64,000 bases of DNA from Fibrobacter sp. UWB13 (GTDB lineage Bacteria; Fibrobacterota; Fibrobacteria; Fibrobacterales; Fibrobacteraceae), in NCBI RefSeq assembly GCF_900177805.1, contig NZ_FXAX01000005.1:1-64000 (forward strand), given 5' to 3'. The position numbers and the translations under genes are program-made. Positions 51,844-59,631 of this stretch are shown one piece after another (positions within the stretch are counted from its first letter, which is position 1; every line of letters begins with the position of its first letter). The notes beneath the pieces were generated by a model that was not told the origin of the DNA, did no database searches, and saw only the letters and a program-made list of their open reading frames with translations.

Positions 51844-53202
51844 CTAAGCGTTCTTTAACTGATCAAGGCTAAAATCTACAATTTCTTGAGCGAGATCGAT
51901 TTTGGAGCCCATCTTCATCTCGGGAATTTCAACCTCGGCAGCGTTTTGTGCATTGCGAGAGTTCGCGCGGATCAAGGTGTAACGGACTTCGTCAAAACCG
52001 AAACCGCTGTTTGCTGCCACGGGAGCGTTGAGGAGAAGTGCATCGGCACCGCTCTTTTTAAGCTTTTCAGCCGCATGTTCCTTAAAGTGGTCCGTTTCTA
52101 GCGCAAAACCGACAATGATTTGGTCAGCACGCTTTTGAGCGACGCTATCGCGCAAGATGTTCGGATTCGGTTCGAGTTCCAAGACGAGCTGGCTACGGCT
52201 ATCCTTGATTTTTTCGGTAGCGGTCACCTTCGGGCGATAATCCGCCACGGCGGCGCAATGCACGAGCACATCGGCATTTTTCATCTGTTCAAGAACCGCC
52301 TTGTGCATGTCACAAGCACTCTTGATTCTTGTCACATGGACGGCGCCGGGGAATTCAGCTTCCATCGGACCAGCGACAACGCTTACATCAAAACCATTCG
52401 CCAGGAACGTCGCAGCAATTGCAACGGCAGTCTTTCCACTACTACGGTTCGAAATGTAGCGCACCGGGTCAATAGCTTCTTCCGTGCGACCCGCTGTGAT
52501 GAGGACGCGGCGCACGCGTTCACCGGATGCAGGAAGGTCCTGCAAGGCGGTTTCTTGAAGGTACTGCGCGGCAGGAGATTGCTTCGCTCTGTTATACTCC
52601 GCTCGCAATGACGAATTTGACGCAGATGAAATAGGCGATGCCGGAACGGAGTCCGGCATGACACTCGCACCTTCCAGATATTCCACGATTTCGGCAGGAT
52701 CGAGGAGGCGGCCTTTGCCGACTTCACCACAAGCAAGCTCGCCCGCCGGGCTATCCATCACGAACGTATTTTCAAAACTGCGGAGCGTTTCAAGGTTGCG
52801 CTTGACTGCCGGAGAATTGAACATCGCAACATTCATCGCAGGGGCGATAAAACGCGGACCCGTGCAGCTCATAAAGCAAAGGCTCACAGGGTCATCGGCA
52901 ATACCATAGACAAACTTTCCAATGACATTTGCGGTCGCTGGAACGACGAGGTACATATCCGCCCAACGAGGGAAATCGATGTGTTGGAAAGGGCGCGCTT
53001 CGACGGCGCCGTTCTTCAAGTAAACCGGGCATTTGGAGAGGCTTGCAAACGTAAGCGGGGCAACGAACTGTGTGGCGGCTTCAGTCATGCAGACACGCAC
53101 TTCGGCGCCTTTCTTTTGCAACAGGCGCAAAAGTTCACAAGACTTGTAGGCGGCAATTCCGCCCGAGACTCCAAGAAGGATTTTCTTTCCAGCAAGATTC
53201 AT
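51844..53202 (-). CDS. coaBC: bifunctional phosphopantothenoylcysteine decarboxylase/phosphopantothenate--cysteine ligase
   Basis: Two steps of coenzyme A synthesis. I chose the ATG at 53200-53202 (MNLAGKKILLGVSGG); the upstream TTG is not needed. The N-terminal CoaC flavoprotein domain has 'GVSGGIAAYKSCELLRLL', the catalytic His in 'FQHIDFPRWADMYLVVP' and 'GELACGEVGKGRLLDPAEI' with the active-site Cys. The C-terminal CoaB domain starts 'VLITAGRTEEAIDPVRYISNRSSGK' (written here in two parts: VLITAGRTEEAIDP and VRYISNRSSGK). The linker between them is unusual because two dispersed repeats (52571-52613 and 52638-52663) are translated in frame. Length is about 452 residues, longer than E. coli Dfp mainly because of that linker. 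Confidence 0.95.
   Translation of the reverse strand: MNLAGKKILLGVSGGIAAYKSCELLRLLQKKGAEVRVCMTEAATQFVAPLTFASLSKCPVYLKNGAVEARPFQHIDFPRWADMYLVVPATANVIGKFVYGIADDPVSLCFMSCTGPRFIAPAMNVAMFNSPAVKRNLETLRSFENTFVMDSPAGELACGEVGKGRLLDPAEIVEYLEGASVMPDSVPASPISSASNSSLRAEYNRAKQSPAAQYLQETALQDLPASGERVRRVLITAGRTEEAIDPVRYISNRSSGKTAVAIAATFLANGFDVSVVAGPMEAEFPGAVHVTRIKSACDMHKAVLEQMKNADVLVHCAAVADYRPKVTATEKIKDSRSQLVLELEPNPNILRDSVAQKRADQIIVGFALETDHFKEHAAEKLKKSGADALLLNAPVAANSGFGFDEVRYTLIRANSRNAQNAAEVEIPEMKMGSKIDLAQEIVDFSLDQLKNA
52571..52663. repeat. two dispersed palindromic repeats inside coaBC
   Basis: Copy 1 (52571-52613) reads on the minus strand TCATTGCGAGCGGAGTATAA followed by CAGAGCGAAGCAATCTCCTG, a widespread repeat type. 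Copy 2 (52638-52663) is ATGCCGGAACGGAGTCCGGC followed by ATGACA. Both lie in the coding linker between the CoaC and CoaB domains without breaking the frame. Confidence 0.8.
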
Positions 53203-53236
53203 GAAATGCAAGATAGAAAAATAAAGAGAAATAGCT

Positions 53237-53271
53237 TAGTTAATAGTCATTGGTCAATAGTCATTAGAGAT
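53237..53271. repeat. heptanucleotide array at the acyltransferase 3' end
   Basis: Five 7-mers: TAGTTAA, TAGTCAT, TGGTCAA, TAGTCAT, TAGAGAT. On the minus strand the array encodes the last residues (MTIDQ) and the TGA stop of the acyltransferase. Confidence 0.8.
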
Positions 53272-54344
53272 TTCTTATTAAAATCATTACTGAAAGTAAA
53301 GAACTTCACAATAGTATCGCTAATCCGCTTTAATATCCATGATGCTAAAAATATGACGGCAAAAGTCAGGCACAGCAGCACCATAACATTCCATTCCGTA
53401 AAGTTCCAGTGCATTCTTTCGAAAATCTTGATAAAAGCCATTTGTGCCCATACAATGCCCACATGTTGCACTAAAAACACGCAATAAGAAAGTTTCGCGA
53501 GTTTTTGAACAGGAAGACGAAGCGTCCTAAAACGCAACAGGAACGGGGCTATATATAATACCACCACAAACAGAGCAAGGGCGGCGATAGTCCCCAAGCA
53601 ATCTGTATTGATTCGACCGGGGATATCGACAAACGTGAGCACAACAAACACTACAGCCGAAACCAAAACGAGTCGCAAATCTTTTAAACGATCCAAGTTT
53701 TCGACCAGCATAAAACCGACGCAAAATTTCAAAGATAAAGTCACAGGTAAGGCACCAAACACATCATCATATTCTGCAGGAATCAAGTATTGACAAGAAT
53801 AAAGCACCGCAAGAGTAGACAACGTCAAATAAGGCCTATGACGATAGCACTTGGCAAGCAACGGGAACAATAAGTACAAAAGTACAATGGCCCCAACAAA
53901 CCAATCACCGCAAAAAACATAAGTATCAACGCCATACTGCCGAACGTAGCCATCAAAGCCCACTATCGTAAACAACAGCTTAAGCGGATGCCCCATAAAG
54001 AATACGTTGCCATCCGCCATAAAATGGCGGATCATCGTCAAGGGAATATAAAGGCTCAAAATCCAAAACGGCGGATAGATTGTCTTGAAACGCTTTATAT
54101 AAAATTCTTTAAAAGCACCTTTTTCAGAAAAACCGATTGTTCCATACTTTTTATAAAGTAGCCCTCCTGAAAGAGCTATAAAAAGTGTAACAGCAATATT
54201 CCCAAAATCATAGTTTACTGTTGTGCAGAACAAATTAAAGCAAGGGATACCTTCTGCTACATATTGCAATGCGAAATGGTATGTAACCACAAACAACATT
54301 GCCAACACACGCAAAACATCTAATTCTTGAATACGTTTTTGCAT
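53247..54344 (-). CDS. acyltransferase family 3 membrane protein
   Basis: 365 residues with about ten TM segments. It begins MQKRIQELDVLRVLAMLFVV, the acyltransferase-3 start, and has 'YHFALQYV' (catalytic-type His), 'LYKKYGTIGFSEKG' and 'FYIKRFKTIYPPFWILSLY' (the conserved R...R..YP block). Members O-acylate surface sugars such as lipopolysaccharide or exopolysaccharide. The acceptor is unknown. Codon use is more AT-rich than in the flanking coaBC and rpsA, which may point to a separate origin. The last codons and the stop come from a heptamer array. Confidence 0.85.
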   Translation of the reverse strand: MQKRIQELDVLRVLAMLFVVTYHFALQYVAEGIPCFNLFCTTVNYDFGNIAVTLFIALSGGLLYKKYGTIGFSEKGAFKEFYIKRFKTIYPPFWILSLYIPLTMIRHFMADGNVFFMGHPLKLLFTIVGFDGYVRQYGVDTYVFCGDWFVGAIVLLYLLFPLLAKCYRHRPYLTLSTLAVLYSCQYLIPAEYDDVFGALPVTLSLKFCVGFMLVENLDRLKDLRLVLVSAVVFVVLTFVDIPGRINTDCLGTIAALALFVVVLYIAPFLLRFRTLRLPVQKLAKLSYCVFLVQHVGIVWAQMAFIKIFERMHWNFTEWNVMVLLCLTFAVIFLASWILKRISDTIVKFFTFSNDFNKKSLMTIDQ

Positions 54345-54368
54345 AAAGTTAAAATAGCAAACTAATTA

Positions 54369-54400
54369 AAAAAAGAAACCCCACAGTTGCCTGCGGGATT
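54369..54400 (-). terminator. intrinsic terminator of rpsA
   Basis: AATCCCGCAG-GCAA-CTGTGGGGTT read on the minus strand (54377-54400, with one G-U pair), followed by TTCTTTTT. Confidence 0.8.
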
Positions 54401-54426
54401 CCTTTAAGCTTTAGTTTAAAACCAAA

Positions 54427-56199
54427 TTAAGCTTCAGCTTCTTCGGACTTTTCAGCCTTCTTCTTGGAAGCCTTCTTCTTCGGAGCAACAGCGTCGCCAA
54501 TCGTGGTGCCGTTTTCGCCCGGCTTGTGGGAGTCCATCCAAGCCTTGAGTTCAGCGGATTCACGGTTCTTGAAGTAGTCAACAACGGAGAGGTAGATCTT
54601 GCGGTTGTTCTGATCGATTTCGGTCACGACAGCCGGAACTTCGTCGCCAACCTTGAATGCATCGGCCGGAACCTTGATGTATTCAGCAGTGAGCTTGGAG
54701 ACCGGGATAAAGCCTTCGATACCGTCAGCGAGTTCAACCACGACGCCGCGGTCGAGCATGCGAACGATCTTGCCCTTGACTTCAGAGTCAACCGGGTAGG
54801 TGGAATCGATAGAATCCCACGGGTCTTCGGTGAGGTGCTTCATGGAGAGAGAAATGCGGCGCTTTTCCTTATCGACGGCGAGCACGACGCATTCAACCTT
54901 GTCACCCTTCTTGACCATTTCGTTCGGGTGGGTGATCTTCTTGGTCCAGGACATGTCAGAGACGTGGATGAGGCCATCAACACCTTCCTTGATTTCGACG
55001 AATGCGCCGAAGGAAGCGATGTTGCGGATTTCACCGACGACGCGTGCGCCCGGCGGAAGTTCGGTTTCGATAGAATCCCACGGATCAGATTCGAGCTGCT
55101 TCATGCCGAGAGAGATACGTTCTGCATCTTCTTCAACCTTGAGAACAACAGCTTCGACTTCCTGACCGACGGTGAGGATTTTGGACGGGTGCTTGACGTG
55201 CTGGGTCCAGGACATTTCAGAAACGTGGATGAGACCTTCAACACCGCTGTCGAGTTCGACGAATGCACCGTAATCAGTGATGGAAACAACCTTACCCTTG
55301 ACGATAGCGCCTTCCGGATAACGTTCGGCGATATCCTTCCACGGATGCGGCTTAAGCTGCTTCATGCCGAGAGAGATGCGTTCCTTCTTGTCGTTGAAGT
55401 CGAGAACCATAACTTCGACTTCCTGACCGAGCTGAAGCATTTCGGACGGGTGGTTGATGCGCTTGTAGCTCATGTCGGTGATGTGGAGGAGGCCATCTAC
55501 GCCGCCAAGGTCGATGAATGCACCGAAGTCGGTGATGTTCTTGACGATACCCTTGCGGACCTGGTTCTTCTCGAGAGTTTCGAGAACGTCGCCACGCTGC
55601 TTGTTGCGTTCTTCTTCGAGAACAACACGGCGAGAAACGACGATGTTGCGACGAGCCTTGTTGACCTTGATAACCTTGAGGTCGAATTCCTGGCCGATAA
55701 GAGCGTTGATGTCCGGAATCTGACGGAGGTCGATCTGAGAGCCCGGGAGGAAGGCATCGATACCAAAGAGGTCGACGACAACGCCGCCCTTGATGCGCTT
55801 CGTGAGAGTGCCGCGTACGACTTCGTTGTTTTCGAATGCAGCGTGGATGCGATCCCACACGCGAACGAAGTCAGCCTTCTGCTTGGAGAGGATGAGGCGA
55901 CCGTCTTCGTCTTCGAGCTTTTCGACGAACACTTCGATTTCGGAACCGAGTTCGAGAGAATCAGTATCCTTGAATTCGGCGCGATCAATAACGCCTTCGG
56001 ACTTGTAGTTCACGTCGACGAGAACTTCCTGGTCGTTCACCTGGCTGATCTTACCCGTGACGAGCTTGCCCTGTTCGAGGCAGCCCATGCCGGCATAGAC
56101 GTCAGCGTTAGCCTTGCGGAAGTCCGGGGAGCATTCACCCTGGGCGGCGAGAATTTCTTCGAGATCTTCTTGAGTTCCGAATTTGAGATTTTGAGACAT
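54427..56199 (-). CDS. rpsA: 30S ribosomal protein S1
   Basis: Binds mRNA and helps initiation. The 590-residue protein has six S1 domains. The N-terminal two are divergent ('GKLVTGKISQVNDQEVLVDV', 'VVRGTLTKRIKGGVVVDLFG'). The next repeats are close copies with 'GIVKNITDFGAFIDLGGVDGLLH', 'GKVVSITDYGAFVELDSGVEG' and 'GEIRNIASFGAFVEIKEGVDG' cores (cut here for length). A Lys-rich tail ('KKKASKKKAEKSEEAEA') ends it. The cmk gene lies upstream on the same strand, as in E. coli. Confidence 0.97.
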   Translation of the reverse strand: MSQNLKFGTQEDLEEILAAQGECSPDFRKANADVYAGMGCLEQGKLVTGKISQVNDQEVLVDVNYKSEGVIDRAEFKDTDSLELGSEIEVFVEKLEDEDGRLILSKQKADFVRVWDRIHAAFENNEVVRGTLTKRIKGGVVVDLFGIDAFLPGSQIDLRQIPDINALIGQEFDLKVIKVNKARRNIVVSRRVVLEEERNKQRGDVLETLEKNQVRKGIVKNITDFGAFIDLGGVDGLLHITDMSYKRINHPSEMLQLGQEVEVMVLDFNDKKERISLGMKQLKPHPWKDIAERYPEGAIVKGKVVSITDYGAFVELDSGVEGLIHVSEMSWTQHVKHPSKILTVGQEVEAVVLKVEEDAERISLGMKQLESDPWDSIETELPPGARVVGEIRNIASFGAFVEIKEGVDGLIHVSDMSWTKKITHPNEMVKKGDKVECVVLAVDKEKRRISLSMKHLTEDPWDSIDSTYPVDSEVKGKIVRMLDRGVVVELADGIEGFIPVSKLTAEYIKVPADAFKVGDEVPAVVTEIDQNNRKIYLSVVDYFKNRESAELKAWMDSHKPGENGTTIGDAVAPKKKASKKKAEKSEEAEA

Positions 56200-56235
56200 A
56201 TTAGTTAATTGGGTTGTGGTAACAAAGGATTCAGG

Positions 56236-56904
56236 CTACGCCACTACACCTACGTAGTCGAGAATCTTTTGAACCTGTTGTTCGATTGAGATGTGTGTAG
56301 TGTCAATTTCAATAGCATCGTCCGCCTTCTTTAACGGGGCGGTCGCACGAGAGGAGTCCAGACGGTCGCGTTCGACCAAGTTATTGAGGACTTCTTCGAG
56401 GGTAACTTTTTCGCCTTTTTCAAGGAGTTCCTTGTAGCGGCGTTCGGCGCGGACCTTCACGTCCGTCACCATGAAAAACTTGTACTTCGCATCGGGGAAA
56501 ACGACCGTTCCGATATCGCGACCATCCAGAATGCAGCTCTGCTTCTTGCCAATTTCGCGCTGCTGCTTGGTCATTGCGGCGCGGACAGACGGGAGGGCGC
56601 AGTAGATGCTCACGTTGCTCGATACGCGCATGCCACGGATTTCAGATTCGCGGCAGACACCGTTAACGAGGATGCGGTTTTCGGAATCAAACCCGAGTGT
56701 GAGGTTAGAGAGCAATTCGTCCATAGCCTTGCCTTCTTCAGCGGAAAGACCGGCATCGAGAGCGGCAAGTGTCACGGCGCGGTACATCGCACCAGTGTCG
56801 AGGTAGGTAATGCCCAATTTTTTTGCAATAATCTTTGCGGTAGTACTCTTGCCTGTGCCAGAGCCCCCATCAAGGGCGATAACAAAATTTTCCGAATTAC
56901 TCAT
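56236..56904 (-). CDS. cmk: cytidylate kinase
   Basis: Phosphorylates CMP and dCMP. About 222 residues from the ATG at 56902-56904 (MSNSENFVIALDGGSGTGKS, with P-loop GGSGTGKST). Further family text is 'LGITYLDTGAMYRAVTLAAL', 'VCRESEIRGMRVSSNVS', 'VRAAMTKQQREIG' and 'CILDGRDIGTVVFPDAKYKFF', with 'RDRLDSSRATAPLKKADDAI' near the end. A longer in-frame start at 56943 adds residues without family match. It lies 36 bases upstream of rpsA, forming the conserved cmk-rpsA pair. Confidence 0.96.
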   Translation of the reverse strand: MSNSENFVIALDGGSGTGKSTTAKIIAKKLGITYLDTGAMYRAVTLAALDAGLSAEEGKAMDELLSNLTLGFDSENRILVNGVCRESEIRGMRVSSNVSIYCALPSVRAAMTKQQREIGKKQSCILDGRDIGTVVFPDAKYKFFMVTDVKVRAERRYKELLEKGEKVTLEEVLNNLVERDRLDSSRATAPLKKADDAIEIDTTHISIEQQVQKILDYVGVVA

Positions 56905-56939
56905 GAGTGGGGACAAAAATAGAAAATTGCGCCAATAAA

Positions 56940-57404
56940 TCAATAGTAATAATCGTAATAGTCCGGGTTATCGTAGTAATAATAGTAGGCTTCGTTTTTG
57001 TTAGAGTTGATGAAGACGACTTCGGAGCCATCGGCATAGACAACCATGCGGGTATAGTTCCCCTCAAAATCGTAATAGCGCGTTCCATGATTGTAACCGA
57101 CATCGTAATCGCGCGGGTTATAGTAGGAGCAATTATCATCGACGCAAAGGGTAGCATAGCCATCGTGTGTAATCCGCAGGTCAACACTCATGGAAGGTGA
57201 CATGGAATAGGTATCCGAGCAGTCGTATGGCTGATCAAAAGCATCATAACGGCAGTCCACTTCATAATAATAGTGGAATCGCCTGCTGAAAGAGGAACCA
57301 CCGTCATCGGGACCAACGCTCCACCCATCGGTGCAGGCAGAAACAGCCAAAGCAGCAAGCCCCAGCCCAGCAACATTCCGAATCAAAGCAAAAAGACTAT
57401 TCAT
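56940..57404 (-). CDS. Tyr-rich small lipoprotein, unknown function
   Basis: 154 residues from the ATG at 57402-57404 (a GTG one codon upstream is also possible; AGGAG precedes both). The signal is MNSLFALIRNVAGLGLAALA with the lipobox 'LAVSAC' at about residue 24. The mature part is rich in Tyr, Asp and Asn with pairs of Cys ('VDCRYDAFDQPYDCSD', 'LCVDDNCSYY') and ends in a run of Tyr/Asp ('NEAYYYYYDNPDYYDYYY'). No family is recognised. The stop lies about 36 bases from the cmk start. Confidence 0.75.
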   Translation of the reverse strand: MNSLFALIRNVAGLGLAALAVSACTDGWSVGPDDGGSSFSRRFHYYYEVDCRYDAFDQPYDCSDTYSMSPSMSVDLRITHDGYATLCVDDNCSYYNPRDYDVGYNHGTRYYDFEGNYTRMVVYADGSEVVFINSNKNEAYYYYYDNPDYYDYYY

Positions 57405-57417
57405 CACATGCTCCTAC

Positions 57418-57446
57418 AAAAAATCCCCCGACAAGATGTCGAGGGA
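57418..57446 (-). terminator. intrinsic terminator of the lipoprotein gene 57483-58082
   Basis: CCCTCGACA-TCT-TGTCGGGGG on the minus strand, followed by ATTTTTTG. Confidence 0.8.
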
Positions 57447-57482
57447 ATATAATCTACAAAAAAGAATCACCCAAAAGAAAAA

Positions 57483-58082
57483 TTACTTGTAGTCACCGTT
57501 ATAGGACTCAGCAGAAGTACCATCTTCACGAGTGGATTCCGGAGCAAGGAGTTCACCCGTGCTGCCATACTTGCGCTTTTCATCGTCCGTGAGGCGGTTC
57601 GTGAGAACTTCAACCTGCTGTTCCTGGTGAGCCGTAGCTTCTTCTTCCTGAAGAATCTTCTGACCTTCTTCGATGCGACGCTTGATGCGGTCATCTTCCA
57701 TCTGCTTCAGGTTCGTGCCAACCTTAGCCTGTTCTTCGGAAACTTTGTAGCGTTCGTTGGTTTCGTCCATGACAGCCTTGATGCCCACGAGACGACCATC
57801 GCTATCGACGCCAAGACCAGCCTTGCGGAGCGTAGAAAGCGGAAGACGGCTTGCTGCAGTCTGGTATTCCGGCAAGAATTCGTAGCCATCCGAGGTGCCA
57901 ATCTGGCGAGCTTCGTCCGGGGTCACATAGGCAAGAGCATCCTGCCAACGGGAGCTCTGGACACTAGAGGTGAAAGATACGAGGGCATTATCCAAAGCCT
58001 CGCCTTCGTCCTTCGGACCGCTGCCTGCGCAGCCCATAAGGAACAAACTAATAGCAGATAAAATAACCAATAATTTTTTCAT
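57483..58082 (-). CDS. lipoprotein of unknown function
   Basis: 199 residues from the ATG at 58080-58082 (MKKLLVILSAISLFLMGC, Cys18), with AGGAG about eight bases upstream. A longer frame to 58142 has no signal-like start. The mature part has an NTF2-like looking segment ('EALDNALVSFTSSVQSSRWQ' ... 'LPLSTLRKAGLGVDSDGRLV'), then a charged helix with Gln/Glu ('EDDRIKRRIEEGQKILQEEE') and a low-complexity tail. The NTF2-like reading is weak. Confidence 0.75.
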   Translation of the reverse strand: MKKLLVILSAISLFLMGCAGSGPKDEGEALDNALVSFTSSVQSSRWQDALAYVTPDEARQIGTSDGYEFLPEYQTAASRLPLSTLRKAGLGVDSDGRLVGIKAVMDETNERYKVSEEQAKVGTNLKQMEDDRIKRRIEEGQKILQEEEATAHQEQQVEVLTNRLTDDEKRKYGSTGELLAPESTREDGTSAESYNGDYK

Positions 58083-58229
58083 GGGGTACTCCTCCGAAAA
58101 AAATCCTACCAAAATATAAACATAAATATCACAAACATTCAAATAAATGTTCCATTTTTCCTTAAAATGTACCCATTTTTGGCATTTTCCTCAATTTGCC
58201 ACGTTCTTTTTCTACATTACGTCTACCGT

Positions 58230-59447
58230 ATGAACGAATCTAATTCCCAGTCTGAAGAAATCAAGGCACCCGTAACGGGCGAAAAGTCTGACGTTTACCG
58301 TATCCGCACCAAGGATAACAGGGAAATCATCCTTGTCGGTACCGCCCACATTTCGCAAGTATCCAAGGAACTCGTCCACGATACCATCGAAACGGAAAAC
58401 CCCAATACCGTTTGCGTGGAGCTCGACGAAGGCAGACTCAAGTCCATCCAGGACCCAAACCGCTGGAAGAACACAGACTTGAAAGACGTCATACGCAAAA
58501 AGCAGCTCGCGACCCTCATCGCAAACCTCGTGCTTGGATCATACCAAAAGCGCATGGGCGCACAGACAGGCGTAAAGCCCGGTTCCGAACTCAAGGAAGC
58601 GGTCGACCTCGCCAACGAGAAAAATATCCCTATCGTCCTTGCTGACCGCGATATCAAGATTACGCTCAAGCGCACCTGGGCTTGCACGCCATGGTACCGC
58701 AAGTTTAGCCTCTTGGGCGGACTTTTCGCAAGCATTTTCGACAAGACCGAAATCAGCGAAGAAGAACTCCAGAAGATCAAGGAAAAGGATGCCCTCAACT
58801 CCATGATGCAGGAGTTCGGCAAGACGTTCCCCGAAGTGAAGCAAGTACTCATCGATGAACGCGACCAGTTCCTCGCGAGCAAAATCAAGAACGCTCCGGG
58901 CGACAAGGTTGTTGCAGTCGTGGGTGCAGGGCACATGCGCGGCATCGCAGGCATTATCGAAGAAGACAAGGAACTCCCGAGCGAGGAATCGATTTCCGTC
59001 ATCCCGAAGGGAACGGCCATTTGGAAGATTATCGGCTGGTCCATTACACTCGCGATTATCGCAAGCATCGTACTCGTCGGCTATTTCGCAGGCATCGAAA
59101 AGGCGGGGCAGCTGAGTTTGCAGTGGGCAATGCTCACAGGCGGTGGCGCTATGCTCGGCGCCATTATCGCCGGCGGTCATCCGCTGACCATACTTGTGGC
59201 ACTAGTCATGGCTCCGTTTACAGGACTTACCCCGCTCATCGGCGTCGGATTTTTCACGGCACTTACGCAGGTCTACATGCGACCGCCTCGCGTGTCTGAA
59301 ATGGAAACACTAACAGACGACATTTGGCAGGTCAAGCGCTGGTGGAAGAACCGTGTGACGAGAGTCATCCTCTGCTTCTTGTGCCCAGGCATTCCAGCCA
59401 TCATCGGCAAAATTCTCGCAATTTTCAAGATTTATCAAGCATTTTAG
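58230..59447 (+). CDS. TraB/GumN family protein with C-terminal membrane domain
   Basis: About 405 residues from the ATG at 58230 (MNESNSQSEEIKAP). An in-frame start at 58167 would add a hydrophobic stretch not seen in the family. The N-terminal TraB domain has 'IILVGTAHISQVSKELV', 'CVELDEGRLKSI', 'RDIKITLKRTW' and 'VVAVVGAGHMRGI'. The C-terminal half has several TM segments ('IIGWSITLAIIASIVLVGYF', 'LGAIIAGGHPLTILVALVMAP'). The family is metal-binding and some members look like tiki-type peptidases, but the function in bacteria is unclear. Confidence 0.88.
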   Translation: MNESNSQSEEIKAPVTGEKSDVYRIRTKDNREIILVGTAHISQVSKELVHDTIETENPNTVCVELDEGRLKSIQDPNRWKNTDLKDVIRKKQLATLIANLVLGSYQKRMGAQTGVKPGSELKEAVDLANEKNIPIVLADRDIKITLKRTWACTPWYRKFSLLGGLFASIFDKTEISEEELQKIKEKDALNSMMQEFGKTFPEVKQVLIDERDQFLASKIKNAPGDKVVAVVGAGHMRGIAGIIEEDKELPSEESISVIPKGTAIWKIIGWSITLAIIASIVLVGYFAGIEKAGQLSLQWAMLTGGGAMLGAIIAGGHPLTILVALVMAPFTGLTPLIGVGFFTALTQVYMRPPRVSEMETLTDDIWQVKRWWKNRVTRVILCFLCPGIPAIIGKILAIFKIYQAF

Positions 59448-59566
59448 GACCAACCGCGGGTGGCGGTCTGACGCATAAAGAAAGTCGCGCTGCAGAGGTC
59501 GCACCGCAGAGGTCTCGCCGCACTATGTTAATTTATCTTTACTGACAAATAGTCAACGCTAATTTT

Positions 59567-59583
59567 CGGAACCATAGGTTCCG
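59567..59583. promoter_or_regulatory. perfect inverted repeat upstream of the first GH10 gene
   Basis: CGGAACC-ATA-GGTTCCG, 49 bases before the GH10 ATG, followed by TTTCTCCTTTTT. It may be an operator for the xylanase gene or the terminator of the TraB gene; the sequence fits both. Confidence 0.45.
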
Positions 59584-59631
59584 TTTCTCCTTTTTGGAAA
59601 TATTTTAATAAGAACAAATAAGGAGTACGCA

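Noticed and set aside
54526-56208. A 560-codon plus-strand ORF opposite rpsA
   Set aside because: Its apparent repeats only mirror the S1 domains of rpsA. No RBS or independent motif.
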